DNA from: Aporrectodea caliginosa
Taxonomy: Eukaryota > Annelida > Clitellata > Crassiclitellata > Lumbricidae
Length of the DNA stretch: 64,000 nucleotides
Assembly (NCBI GenBank): GCA_020284085.1
Contig: JACEVL010000019.1
Location: 3,356,498 to 3,420,497, forward strand
Direction of reading: 5' to 3'
Below are positions 9,901 through 21,620 of the stretch, piece after piece (position 1 is the stretch's first letter; each line of letters begins with the position of its first letter). Under the pieces are notes generated by a model. It made no database searches and was not told where the DNA came from. It was given only the letters and a program-made list of their open reading frames with translations. The translations under genes and the position numbers were made by a program.

Positions 9901-10465
9901 GTACATATTTGGCATTTTATACTACGTTAGCGTATAATTATTTACAACGATACGTTATTTCCAGATGGTGTCGCGCCCCTATTTGTTCCCATCTTCCTAT
10001 CCTAATTTCTCCCACGTATCCAAAAAGCGCGCGACTTTGACTATGTATACAACTTAGACACGACATTCATTTGTTCATAATGAGACTAGCGCATACATAT
10101 TTTTCTTTTCTTCATTGTGCAAAGTTACGGTGAGTCAACTTAAATTTCAAATTTTTAGAATGTAAACCAGTATGCGGTATAGAAACACCAACTTGAGCCC
10201 CATACAAACACCGAGTGTTTAAAAAACCCATATTGTTTATATATACATACAAATGAATATCGTGTTTAAGTTGTACAGAGGCGGAGTCACATGCTTGTTC
10301 GGGAGAGTGGCAGAAAATAATTTGATAAAAGAGGTGGGAACATTTATGGGGCGTGACATCGTCTGAAAGCAATAAATCGCTGTAAATATTATATGCATAT
10401 GTATATGCGCAATATAGCTATAAAGATATCACGTTGTATTCATTTTTCATGTCTTAGATGAATAG
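9901..10465. other. No gene recognised
   Basis: The - strand frame at 10112-10372 has no recognised motif. A short stretch near 10268 resembles 25540-25580 and may be an old repeat. Confidence 0.35.
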
Positions 10466-10471
10466 GCATTA

Positions 10472-10533
<62 letters not shown>
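10466..10533. repeat. (TA)n microsatellite
   Basis: Nearly pure TA tract, followed at once by a B-type string ending in CGACGTTAAAC. Confidence 0.9.
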
Positions 10534-10539
<6 letters not shown>

Positions 10540-10726
10540 AAGGATTTAACGGCCTTTGATGTCATAGGACGACGTTAAACTATGGACAAATAATAAATAA
10601 TCTGGATTGAGACATTGTGGTCCTAACACGGGGAACAAAAAGGTAAAGCCGGTCAGAGGATCTGAGAGGACGCTTTGACGTGGCAGAGAGAGGGCGGAGA
10701 ATTTGGTGACAAAGATATTAGCTTGA

Positions 10727-10957
10727 ATATCTGATAGAAATGTTTGAAATTATTAGCACAAATGATTGTCGCATGCACCATACTTTGCTACTAAATAAAA
10801 CTGAGACTGAAATAATTTAGCTACTTGAACAATTTAAACATAAATCATGATAGCCACCAGCATAGCTTAAATGTGCATGCTGTTTGTAATATTGCCAATG
10901 TACAATGTCAGCGGCTTATGTTGTCATGAGATGTCATTAAACTGATGATTAAACAAA
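10727..10957 (-). repeat. Right arm of a large inverted repeat
   Basis: The complementary arm to 8345-8608. Its inner end coincides roughly with GATATCTG near 10727 and the outer end with GATTAAACAAAA near 10950. Confidence 0.75.
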
Positions 10958-11519
10958 AAACGCTATCTGTATGCGACATCAAGTCGAAGTAAAATGTCCT
11001 GTGATCCACAAGATATCGTTAAACGCTGCATACTACTAATAACGCTACTGCTGATAATACACCTTTAAATAGGTGTCGACCGTATATATATAAGAGACAG
11101 TTTCGTTCAAACGCTAAATCCAGCACCGCTTGCAGTTTATAAGCCACATGCTGTCTTTGAACACAGGAAACTACTGCGATGATTGATGTGGATGATTCTG
11201 TGGATAAGAAGAAGCGAAGGAAGAGGTGTAACTGTGCTGGATAGAATATTAAAAGGAATCCATGACAAGGTTTTGACTAAAGATGATAAAAAAACCGGAT
11301 TGGAAGTATACGAACGAAAAGGAATACTAAGATAAAAATGCACATTTAGGCAAATCAAAGCATACATTATATATAAAAATATTATAAATCGAAGGATATA
11401 TGATATAAAAATTATATAAAAATTATATCAACCTCAGAATATTATAATATATGATAAATATCCATAAACATCATGCATATGTAGTTTCAATCACCAATCA
11501 TACTTCTAATAAAAAATAT
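10958..11519. other. AT-rich intergenic DNA, no gene recognised
   Basis: No conserved frame. Several short ATATAT runs. Confidence 0.4.
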
Positions 11520-11952
11520 ACGTATATGCATATATATATACATATATATATACATATATAAACGTATATATATATAAAATATATATATATATATATATTA
11601 TATGCCTACGCAGTTTCAGAAGCAATTATTATATGCTTTCGTGTGATTTATTTCTTCAGCTGACATAATTCAAAGGACGTGAGTTATTATAAAGTCTTTT
11701 TTCTGGACATAAATTTCCTGTCAGTTTCCATCTTCTTCGACTTTAGATTCCGCTAGATGGCTGACTATCTCGTCAATCTAAATGACTCCGAGTACGAATT
11801 ATAGTCTTCAAGTACATGTATGCATGTATGTGTGTATGCATATACATATGTATGTATGTATGCATGCATGTACGTATGTTCCTAGGTATATATATATATA
11901 TATATGCATGTAATATATGCATGTACGTATGTAGGTATGTATACAGGTATAG

Positions 11953-12010
<58 letters not shown>
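11520..12010. repeat. TA and GTAT/CATG microsatellite cluster
   Basis: TA tracts at 11520-11600 and 11959-12010, with GTAT/GCAT runs at 11815-11955. The last tract abuts the start of a LINE fragment. Confidence 0.85.
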
Positions 12011-12012
<2 letters not shown>

Positions 12013-13075
12013 GCAGTACCCTATACTAAGCATTAATGGAACTCCCCTCTCCAGAGTTGAGTCCACAAAATTTCTGGGAGTCTATGTAGACCAGCATCTA
12101 ACATGGAAGGACCACATAAAATGTATCTCCTCAAAAATTGCTAAAAATACTGGGATCATAGCACGCACTGCATACCTCCTACCACCCTCTGTTCGCATAA
12201 AATTATACTATACACTTGTGTATCCATACTTAGCATACTGTAATCTGATATGGGCATCGACCTACACCACTAGATTGCATAAACTAATAATACTGCAAAA
12301 AAGGGTGATTCGCATAGTGGCTGGTGCTGCATATGGATCACATACTGCCCCACTATTCTACAAGTTTAACATACTAAAATTTGAACAAATCAAGCTTTAT
12401 CAAACGGGTGAATTCATGTACCGCTATGACCATGGCTTGCTTCCTGCTGTTTATAAGGGCTTTTTAGTCTTGCTTCAGAAATACATTCCCATTCTACAAG
12501 AAACTCTAGTAAATATAGATACATCTTTGCTTGTACTAACTCCCGTCTGTTCTCAGTTAGTGCTATAGTATACTGGACCTTCAATCTGGAATAACATTCC
12601 ACAAGGAATTAGGCAATCTCCTTCATTAGTATTGTTAAAAAAAAGCTACGCATGTATTTGATTGGTGTTAATAATAATGAATCCTAATGTCTGTGCATAA
12701 TACTTACCTCCAACGCATGTGTTCTTCTGCAATGATTCATTTATTTTTAGTTTTCCTATTTAGTTAAGATTCTGTTTTTACCTAATTTTGGTTAAGATTC
12801 TATCAAGTAATAGAAACTACCTACTGTCGTACTTAGTAAGCATTTCTAGGCCGTTGCATCTTTTTGTTTAACTTGTACTTAGGTGGCCCTACTTAGTGGG
12901 ATTAATGATCCCTTCAGGGCCCTTCCTTGTGGCCATCTCCTATCGTTTGTGTACTTTGCAACTCTTCAGGGCCCTTCCTTGTGGCCATCTCCTATCGTTT
13001 GTGTACTTTGCAACTCTGTAATTGTAAAGTGATTGTTTGATTTGGTTACAAAAATAAAATGAAAAAATGATGATA
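12011..13075 (+). mobile_element. LINE fragment: ORF2 C-terminal part and 3' UTR
   Basis: The frame from about 12014 gives FLGVYVDQHLTWKDHI, then YPYLAYCNLIWASTY, then LQKRVIRIVAGAAYGSHTAP. This is the thumb region after the RT domain of Jockey-superfamily-type LINEs. A frameshift near 12450 moves the continuation to another frame, where SIWNNIPQGIRQSPS is visible. The 3' part runs to AAAATAAAATGAAAAAATG near 13070. It is truncated at the 5' end by microsatellite DNA and non-functional. Confidence 0.8.
12912..13018. repeat. 52-bp tandem duplication in the LINE 3' UTR
   Basis: Two nearly identical copies starting at CAGGGCCCTTCCTTGTGG (12915 and 12967). Confidence 0.9.
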
Positions 13076-13254
13076 TATATAATATCAATTTCCACGATAT
13101 ATATACACCATCGACAATATTATTGTATATTTATATAATACACTTAATATTATAATTATATATGTATAATAAAACCTTTATAATATTTAATGGTGTCTGC
13201 AGTTGCCTTTTGTGTGTTAGTCCAACTAGTAACTCTAACCTTTTTATACAAACT

Positions 13255-13510
13255 AATACAATGGCACGAAGATCAGAAGGACGCGGGTTCGATAACCGGT
13301 TACCCAATAAGGTTGACTCAACCTTTCATTCGCAATGTGGCGTTGGTAACATGAACAGTAGGCCAGATGGGCGCCTTGCAAGTTGCCATACAGTTAAATT
13401 CGACTCCTGTTGAACTTGTTATAGTCTGTAACTATACTATGTCATGTAATCTTACTGCATAATAACTTGTCAGTTTGAATAAATAAAGAAGAATATTATT
13501 ATTATATATT
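13255..13510 (+). mobile_element. S4 tRNA-derived SINE
   Basis: A box-B-like GGGTTCGATAACC lies near 13287. The body has GGGCGCCTTGCAAG and TTAAATTCGACTCCTG, and the 3' end AATAAATAAAGAAGAATATT has an ATT tail. It is homologous to the - strand copy at 4870-5240. Box A is not clear, so the head may be degenerate. Confidence 0.65.
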
Positions 13511-13679
13511 TAATATTGCATAAATACATACATACACTTACACGTACGCATACACATGCAAACACATCTTCATGCATACAAGGATACATACAAAATACAG
13601 ACACGCAAACATACATACATACAAACATACATGTATACATACACATGGTCCTTGAGATAGAATGATGGTGGATGATTGA

Positions 13680-14345
13680 CGATGAATGTGGAGGAATCGA
13701 AAATTTGCGGAATTCAGGAGGCAGATCGTTCCAGAGACGTGGTGCAGCGTGGGATATGGTGTGAGTGGAGAACTTGAGATGAGTATTGACTGGAAGTCGA
13801 GAAAGACTGAGACAGGAGGAGGATCGGGTAGATCGGGTTGGCCGGATGGTGAAGAGTTCGCGAAGATATTTGGGCTGGGAGTATCGTTACAGTAGGGAGT
13901 TGTAGGTTATAGTAGGGAGTTGTAGGTTACAGTAGGGAGTTGTAGGTTACAGTAGGGAGTTGTGGGTTATAGTAGGGAGTTGTAGTTTATAGTAGGGAGT
14001 TGTAGGTTACAGTAGGGAGTTGTAGGTTACAGTAGGGAGTTGTGGGTTATAGTAGGGAGTTGTAGGTTATAGTAGGGAGTTGTAGGTTACAGTAGGGAGT
14101 TGTAGGTTACAGTAGGGAGTTGTGGGTTATAGTAGGGAGTTGTAGGTTATAGTAGGGAGTTGTAGGTTACTGATGGGACTTTGAAGTGGATTCGCTCTGT
14201 GATTTTTAACCAATAGAGTGATTTGCGGATGGGAGTGATATGATGATGCTTGGGCGTTCTGGTGACGGCTCTGGCTAGTGAGTTTTGGATAAGTTTGCAG
14301 ACGCTTGAGTTGTGTGGATTCGAGGTTGAGGAAGAGGGAATTGCA
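13680..14345 (-). mobile_element. L2/CR1-like LINE ORF2 fragment split by a minisatellite
   Basis: Upstream of the minisatellite (- strand) the frame reads LIQNSLARAVTRTPKHHHIT and SLYWLKITERIHFKV. After it, the frame resumes with YLRELFTIRPTRSTRSS and then AAPRLWNDLPPEFRKFS. These blocks are contiguous and in this order in intact LINEs. The family usually has 'LSLTYNSLQ' at the junction, and the minisatellite unit carries the same TYNSLL codons. The fragment is 5'-truncated and broken. Confidence 0.85.
13887..14170. repeat. 20-bp minisatellite (about 14 copies)
   Basis: The unit AGTAGGGAGTTGTAGGTTAC repeats with A/G and T/C variants in a higher-order pattern. It lies inside LINE coding sequence and appears to be expanded from it. 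Because 20 is not a multiple of three, the array breaks the LINE frame. Confidence 0.95.
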
Positions 14346-14559
14346 GTTATTGAGCTTTGAATGAACAATGGAGATTGCAATGGCGGAGGCAGTTTTGGGC
14401 GGCCAACATCATCTAAGTTGTAAACGAGATTAATGCGCTGCGCGTAATGCACCGTGACTAATGAGCAATTGTGTGTATGCATGGGCCTGAACTGGGGCTA
14501 GGTACAATTCGACAAAGTGGTAGGACTTTCGTATTGCGGGGGAAGAAATAATATCTGAG

Positions 14560-14955
<396 letters not shown>

Positions 14956-14984
14956 GGCGAAATAGTTTTCCTCGGAAGGCTGGC

Positions 14985-15330
14985 ACTCCTCACTTCCAAA
15001 ACACATGCAGATCATCTGCCATCCAGCCATCCAACTTATCTTCCATGGTTACACCCTGTAGCTCTGTTGAAGGCCAATCCTCTCTTCAATCAGCATCTGC
15101 TGGAAACTATGTTGTAACAGTTGCCACACGTCTTGTCTTTGGCTGGCGTTTGTTCACGGTCTCTCCATGTGGAACTTTCCACCTCCTCATCTTCGCAACT
15201 CTCCTACCAAGAGACTGTCTTTCCGACTCTTTCGCTTTTAACTGATAACTCATCTTTTCTTCAAAGTGCACTTCCTCTAAACTTTGCATATACATTAAGC
15301 ATTTCCTTCTATTGCGCCTGTTTCTAATGC
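14985..15330 (+). mobile_element. L2/CR1-like LINE 3' fragment
   Basis: Homologous to the LINE at 3150-3683: CTTATCTTCCATGGTTACAC, CTCTGTTGAAGGCC and CAATCAGCATCTGCTG correspond. It is degenerate with no continuous frame. Confidence 0.65.
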
Positions 15331-15458
15331 ACAAGGCATCAAGTTGCCATCAACCAATGGCACGCCAAAACCAAACCGTAATCAGATCAATTTCAAGAAG
15401 ATCAGTTTGTAATTAAACAAAAGGTCCATTCCGAGTTCATTCCCCGGTGGCTTTGGTA

Positions 15459-15501
<43 letters not shown>

Positions 15502-15800
15502 GTTTACTGAGAAAAACAATCTGACAAAAACGCAGAAATGCTAACATGAGTGATAATGAATAATTAAAGTTCATTGAAAAGTCTTAGAATAAACTATAGT
15601 AAATATTTTTATATAATGATCTGGGAATAAATTGAGAGTTGTCTTTGGGTGGGAGAGTAGGCCTATGGATGTGTGCTCTAGGTCTTAATTGGTGAGAGGA
15701 GAGAGGAGAGAGGTCTGCAACTTTTTCACTAATGTTTTGAATGTAGGCGTTTGTCTCCGGCTTGTAAAGATTAATTACGTATAGTAATGCTTCAGCACCT
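15331..15800. other. No gene recognised; (TA)n at 15462-15500
   Basis: Otherwise unique-looking AT-rich sequence with a small GAGAG cluster near 15693-15715. Confidence 0.4.
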
Positions 15801-15807
15801 TTAATAT

Positions 15808-15925
15808 TCCGCCACTGCTCTTACTTTGGTAGTGCCAGTCCCAAGCCTAGAATAGGGAGGAGGGCGACGCTAACAACTGTTGTTATGACACAGTGTCGTC
15901 AGACAGCGAGTAACCAACACCTTTA
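15808..15925 (+). repeat. A module
   Basis: CCGCCACTGCTC, AGTGCCAGTCCCAAGCCT, GGAGGAGGGCGACGCTAA and ACACAGTGTCGT are all present in order. Confidence 0.75.
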
Positions 15926-16048
15926 AATAGCGTTTAAAATGCTAGATAAGTACAATTTTGTAGAATCGCTGTTGAATCTTGTCCTGGTCTTCTTTGTAAG
16001 ACGCTAACGGATATGGCAGCATTAGGATGTCGTTAAGCAATAGAAATA

Positions 16049-16049
<1 letters not shown>

Positions 16050-16079
<30 letters not shown>

Positions 16080-16285
16080 TGTATGTATGTATGTATGTAT
16101 GTATGTATGTATGTATGTATGTATGTATGTATGTATGTATGAGCACTTGTTATAGCGCCCTTCAAGATTTCTACTCAGAGAAGCTCCCGCGACTACAGCG
16201 CGGACACTGAATCGGAGTTTCACGTCGAAGCGCATGAGCAATTGCGAGTGAAGGACTTGCCCAGGGTCCGTATACGCGACAGTAT
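16050..16285 (-). mobile_element. S1 SINE, 5'-truncated, with (CATA)n tail
   Basis: On the - strand the body from TTCACTCGCAATTGCTC through CTTGAAGGGCGCTATAACAAG is present, followed by a 92-bp CATA tail (16050-16141). The tRNA-like head is missing. Confidence 0.8.
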
Positions 16286-16999
16286 ATAGTTGTTAGTTGC
16301 TACAACTGAATTCTACGTTATTGAATTCATTACGTTTATTTTCTGCGTTGGCCAAATTGACATGCTAAATCATAGAATTTAAGAAATTCCGCTATGGCTG
16401 AGCTCATAATTACCACTCACTGTCATATTGTGTTTCCATAGCAACGTTTGAATTGGTGAAGGCCAACGCTGTTCTCGGCAGTTTAAACTGAAGCCACCTA
16501 GCGAATGAAGCGGGTGACAAATAGTTTCCAACGATTCGCCAGATGGCATGTGCCATGAAAGCTCAACTGCATTTCATCGCTGCTATAATAATAATTATTG
16601 CTAACAAGCAAGGTAGGGGACGAATACAATACGGGTATTGTAAACGCTCTTCTTTAGCGAACGACCTCGACCCTGTTCATTTTTTTAAATGAATTGATCC
16701 CCTTTTAATGGGTTCCACGCCATTTAAATTCCTCGTGAACGGACCGTGCCATAGTAGATTTTCGTTCATTAGCGACATCTTATGGCTGCCAAGCCCGTTG
16801 ACGTCCACCCCAAATTATATCTGCAGAGTAGAAATGCATACACATTAACCAAGCACTACAGCGGGTGAAAATATATTGCTTCTGTAGAACTAGTTTTAAA
16901 AGGTGTTTAAGCAGAGCATTGTATCGAATGTGCACATTCGATCTAAGCTGTTTCGTTATAGACTGGCATGCCAGTATATATAACGAAACAGCTGTTCTA
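16286..16999. other. Repeat-like sequence with inverted B-type strings
   Basis: CGACATCTTATGGCTGCC and GTTGACGTC near 16770-16805 are reverse-orientation B-type motifs, followed by GTTTTAAAAGGTGTTTAAG near 16897. The same order recurs around 19590-19770, so this is an interspersed family with ill-defined ends. Confidence 0.45.
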
Positions 17000-17125
17000 T
17001 TTGCCAAGCGTCTTGAGCTCCTCAGCCTCTTCTCTTGGCGCTCTGTTTCGGAAACGCCTGAAGACAATCTTATTTGTTAGATCCCTGGTACGGGAGCGCC
17101 TCTGAATCTCTGAGTGGCGCTATAC
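17000..17125 (+). mobile_element. L2/CR1-like LINE 3' terminus
   Basis: A short 3' end: GTTTCGGAAACGCCTGAAG, then GGGAGCGCCTCTGAATCT and GTGGCGCTATA. It resembles the ends at 35230-35415 and 63440-63655. Confidence 0.5.
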
Positions 17126-17824
17126 ATGCCAGTTAAGGAAATGTTCAATTACAATTACAAAAACAAGCGATTATATAGTAAATTTAAATTTAGCTTTTTC
17201 TATAGCGACTGTATTGCGTCGACTCTGCTCAATTTTCACGGAATTGATCGGGCGAGATCCTTCACCCAGGCCTGTACCAAGGATACCTCTGGCCCAATGC
17301 AGGCTTTATTTTGGGGCCACACCCCATTGGGAATTGGGATACGTTATAAATGTTATACCTAAGAAAGTAGACTGGCCTAAGTGAGTTTCAATAGCTTTAC
17401 TTTACTTAGCAAATGGCCAATTAAAAATATGATATTATAGCATTAGATTTACTAAGGCATGTGCCGGTATACACTGTACAGAATTTTATAGGAGACAATG
17501 TACTGACACCCTGTTGTGCTGTTGCATTTTATTCTGATTCTTCTTTACGCTTTGTTTTTCCGATCCGGAGGAATGTTTTCGAAGAGACATTTAAACCATT
17601 CCGTCTTTGTTTAACCAGACGTATAATTATTAATTTTGTAATCAAAATGCAAGCGCCTACAAAATTATATTCTTTTCAGTAATTTATTTTTGCGTAATTT
17701 TGATGGTGCAATACGCAAGGATGACGGCATTATTTCCCAACTGACGTCACAAACAATATATTTAAGGATTTGCTACTTTGCACTTTATATAGACTTATAA
17801 TACTAATTATAATAATTAATAAAA
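17126..17824. other. No gene recognised
   Basis: Several short open frames without motifs or splice support. Confidence 0.4.
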
Positions 17825-17945
17825 TAATATTTATTCTTTAATGAAGCGCCTGAGAAACGCACTGCGCTGTACATGTGCATGTTATGAAGATTAAACAATT
17901 CGCAAGATCACAAATTACAGAAGACAAAAATCAACAAAGCTGCAG
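17825..17945 (-). mobile_element. S2 SINE 3' fragment
   Basis: Matches the 3' half of S2 in its GCGCCTGA..AACGCACTGCGC form. The head is missing. Confidence 0.6.
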
Positions 17946-18007
17946 CCATGCAACGCGCAAACTCATGCGGCGTGTGATGTCATTATCATTATTTTCTGTA
18001 TACATGG

Positions 18008-18240
18008 GATTTTTGGGCCTAACAATACAATACAATACAATACAAATCTGATATCGCCCTTCTTACGTAGTTCAGACATACGTCGACGGCGCAGAAGCAA
18101 TTATATTGCAGAGCAATTGTGCGCGAAGGTATTCAAGGTCCCTACGCGGGGAGGTGGATTCGAACCTGCAACTCCGGCTGCAAGGCAACGAACATACCCG
18201 TTACCACCCACTTCGGCTGAATCCGGGACCCTACGTGGCT
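18008..18240 (-). mobile_element. Diverged S1 SINE
   Basis: Read on the - strand, the tRNA-like head includes a box-B-like GGTTCGAATCC (complement near 18152-18162). The body is diverged, and the CAATA tail at 18022-18045 lies at the left. It is older than the 7646 and 44922 copies by appearance. Confidence 0.6.
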
Positions 18241-19103
18241 GCGATTCAGTGTATTTCTAGGGACGGGCCTACCCCCGTTCCCCACTTGAATGCGTACTAC
18301 GAAATTTAAGTTCCCCGTATTTAGCGACCATGCTTGTAGAGTTTTCTTTATTTAGCGACATCTTGTGGCAGTGTCGTCGGCCGTTGACGTCAACTGTCAC
18401 TGCGTGTATATATATCATCGGAGAGTCAGTTTTAAAGAAGCTTTCACTGTCACACGGGTGATGAAGGTGAGAGGCTTTATTGTATATATATTTGTATAGC
18501 ATCCGGGCAAGGAAGCATTTCTGAGACATCGGATGGTAACGTTTTAAAGGTGTTTAAAAATAAGTAGGTAAGTCTAATTTTTATTAGGGCTGTTAACGAT
18601 TAAAATTTACTTAATAGTTAACTATTTAAGAATTAACGATTAATTAATCGTTAACTTGCGCGGCCATGGATTAAATTTATTAAATAAATAATAAAAAATA
18701 AAAAAATGACATTATTCATTGTTCATCTTTTAATAGTTTTATTAATATTTATTGCTAGTTATTAGTTACTCAGTTCAAATGTCATCGTTAACAGTGGCTG
18801 ACAGTTTCTCACAAATAACTGTCCAAGTTTGTTCTTTAGCACCATATCGAATATAACAAGCAGTCTTCGATTAATCGTTAAAGTTTAAGTTTAATCGTTA
18901 AAATTAATTAACAATTAATCGATCAATTAATCGTTGACTTCCCGCCTCCCTATTTTGTTTATTAAGCCAGCTGCCAAACAGCACTGTGGTGGAGAAACAT
19001 CTGGGGTGAATAAACGAAACATCTAAGGTAAGGTAGTTAATTAATCGCGCAGAAAACGGTTAGTACAGTCAGTTTGTCAGCTAGTGGTAAATCCCGGTAG
19101 AGT
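18241..19103. other. Inverted B-type strings and AT-rich DNA
   Basis: AGCGACATCTTGTGGCAGTG and CCGTTGACGTC near 18355-18390 match the family at 16770. TTAATCG-rich sequence follows (18590-18940). No exon was found. Confidence 0.4.
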
Positions 19104-19352
19104 AATAATATTTTCGTTTATTGAAACAATCCGGTTGACAAACCGCAACCAGGTATACAGTGTACAATTATGCAATTGAACAATTCACAAGAACACAAAT
19201 GACAGAAGACGTAAATCTTAACTACTAACAGAACAGACAGCCTGCAATACACGGCGCTAATAGCAGCCTACAAAGCATGTCTAACCTACGGGACTCAAAC
19301 TCGGTACCTCTCGCTCTCTGTGCTAGATGTTATCCAATGCGCTATCGGGCCC
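19104..19352 (-). mobile_element. S2 tRNA-derived SINE
   Basis: Nearly full length on the - strand. The box A complement CCAATGCGCTA is near 19335, a box-B region is near 19290-19310, and the 3' end has CAATCCGGTTGACAAACCG. The AT-rich tail is at the left. Confidence 0.75.
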
Positions 19353-20132
19353 GATAAAATTTGTTTTTGTAGAGTATTGCATTATCCAATATGTCACCCT
19401 ATAACTGTATGCAACAGTTACTGTTCTTTTAACAAGCGGTTACATAGTAAATGTGAATGTACTCGTTTTTGTAGCGACAGTATATGGCCCAATCCTGCTC
19501 ATTTATTCCCGCTGCCCCTTTTAATGGGTGCCACGCCATTTAAGATCCTCGTATGGCCCAATCCTGCTCATTTAGATAGTGCTATTGTAGATTTGTCTTT
19601 CTTTAGTGACATCTTGTGGCTGCCAGGGGCCGTTTACGTTCACCCTATACAATTAGTCGACGGACTATTAGTGCGTCAGAGCACATAAATTATCTCCGGG
19701 TGAAAATATATTGCATCTGTAGAAACCGTTTTAAAGGTGTTTAAGTAGAGCATTGCATTATCCAATGTGCCGCTATAATAGCTGAACAACTGTCCCAGAA
19801 AAAGCCATACTATAGTTAATGTTAATTTATACTTTTTCTATATAGCGACCACATATTGATCGGATGAGGTCCTTCACCACCGCTCCCCGTTTGAATAGAC
19901 GCCACGTCATTATTTGAAGGTCTTTGTGTACGGACCGCGCTATACATACCAGATTAAAAGCAACTTCACAACTTGAACAGAAAAGCTGTTTGGTAAAGCT
20001 ATAGCGTTGTAATTTGCATGCGTGCCTGGTCTACCAGCATAAACGCTCAGAAATGTCTGAGATTTACATAGGCCTAATGTTAATTTTATATATCTTCTGT
20101 TTTGTCTCCACAAAGGCGCAAACAGGATTATA
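19353..20132. other. Interspersed repeat sequence, no gene
   Basis: Contains a short duplication of TATGGCCCAATCCTGCTCAT (near 19483 and 19552, 68 bp apart) and a copy of the 16.7-16.95 kb family at 19580-19770. Confidence 0.45.
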
Positions 20133-20300
20133 AAGTAAGTAGTAAGTATATATTTTCTTTATTAACCAATTGCTAATCGCACTTTGGTGTACAGACATCT
20201 TATTGACATGCAGTTGTAAAAATGGATAAAGTATCCTAACAATAAACGTTTTTCGCATTAAGTAAGTTAGTGACAATATCCCTTAATAAATCAACAGCAC
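20133..20300 (-). mobile_element. LINE-R 3' UTR
   Basis: On the - strand it has GTGCGATTAGCAATTGGTTA followed by an ACTT-type tail. It matches the UTR at 2030-2207. Confidence 0.7.
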
Positions 20301-20420
20301 CTTGGTGCACAATCATTATTGTCCCGCATATATCTAAGAAGTCAGCCAATGTTTATCATACTTTATATGCATCGCTCAATGGAACGCATAACCATTATAA
20401 AAGCCAATATTCATGTATAA

Positions 20421-20748
20421 CAGTGCTGTCCGACATGCGGCCCGCGGGCTGATTTTAAGAGGCCCGCCCGAGCTCGCTAAAGTTTTGCAATTTATGTAAG
20501 AATTAAATAAAAGGCAAAGTCACTGCCATGGCCTACTTGCATAGCTATTCGTTCGTAACTTGGCTTATCATTTGACATTGAGAACACAAAATCCAGTTCC
20601 TACGACGCATTAAACTTCTTTACAGTTTTACTGCGGTTAATACTTTTCAATAACTTTTTGTCACTGCTTTTTAGTTAACTGGTGCAGCCCTCGGCTTCAA
20701 GCAAATTTAGTTGGTGACCCTCGATGTCAAAAAGGTTGGACAGCACTG
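20421..20748. mobile_element. hAT-type MITE with target duplication
   Basis: The 328-bp element has terminal inverted repeats CAGTGCTGTCCGAC and the complement of CAGTGCTGTCCAAC. It is flanked by ATGTATAA (20413-20420) and ATGTATAG (20749-20756), seven of eight matching. The ends are rich in GGCCCGC-type sequence. It has no open frame and is non-autonomous. Confidence 0.8.
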
Positions 20749-20823
20749 ATGTATAGACTACGTGATCATTTATGTGTGAGTGTGCTTGAGTTTGCAACAT
20801 CTGTATGTGTTTATACGCGAGTG

Positions 20824-20935
20824 TTTCTCTGTCTGTCTGTCTGTCTGTCTCTCCTCTCTCTCCTCTTTCCTCTCTCTTCTGTCTCTCTCTGTCTCTTGCT
20901 TTCCTCTTCTCTGTCTGTCTCTCGCTCTGTTTAAA
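20824..20935. repeat. (TCTG)n / TC-rich microsatellite
   Basis: Imperfect TCTG and CTCTCC units. Confidence 0.9.
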
Positions 20936-21120
20936 TGTAGGCCTATTTCAGTCAATTTTATTAACAGCATTGAAGCTTTAAACTGACTGTGTGTTTGTGT
21001 GTGTTTGTGTGTGAATAATGACAAAATGAATTGCACACAACAGTTGTATATGTAAACAAAATATTTGATGGATTGAAACGAAGAAATGCGCTATAAAAAT
21101 ATTCCTAAGCAAATCAAGGC

Positions 21121-21620
21121 AGAGAGAAATGAATCATACAGAGAGACAGACGATAGCGATAGACACACAGTCAAACAAGTAGACAGACAGAGAAAAGAAA
21201 GAATCGAAGAGGGAAATGAAAGATAAAGGAAAGGACAGAGAGACATCAAACGAGGCAGACAGACAGACAGACAAACAGATGTAAGCCTACGAAGACAGAG
21301 ACACAAAGAAATAGACAGACAGAGAGACAAACAGACAGGCAGGCAGATAGACAGACGGACAGACAGGAAAAACAAACATACGTACATGCATACATGTATG
21401 CATATCGGTATATAAATACAAACAGACAGGCACACAGACAGAGACAAACAGATTGATAGGGCAGCAAGCATGCATACATGTATACATGTATGCATACCGG
21501 TATATACATACAGACAGACAGACGGACTAATTCACTTACATTACCTCAAGTGTGCAGATATACATTACATACATACATACAAACATACCACCAGACAGAC
21601 AGAGACAGACAGGCAGATAT
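21121..21620. repeat. GACAGA-rich simple sequence, interrupted
   Basis: Scattered GACAGACA runs with CATGTATGCATA islands. The Cys/Leu/Ser frames on the - strand are artefacts. Confidence 0.85.
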
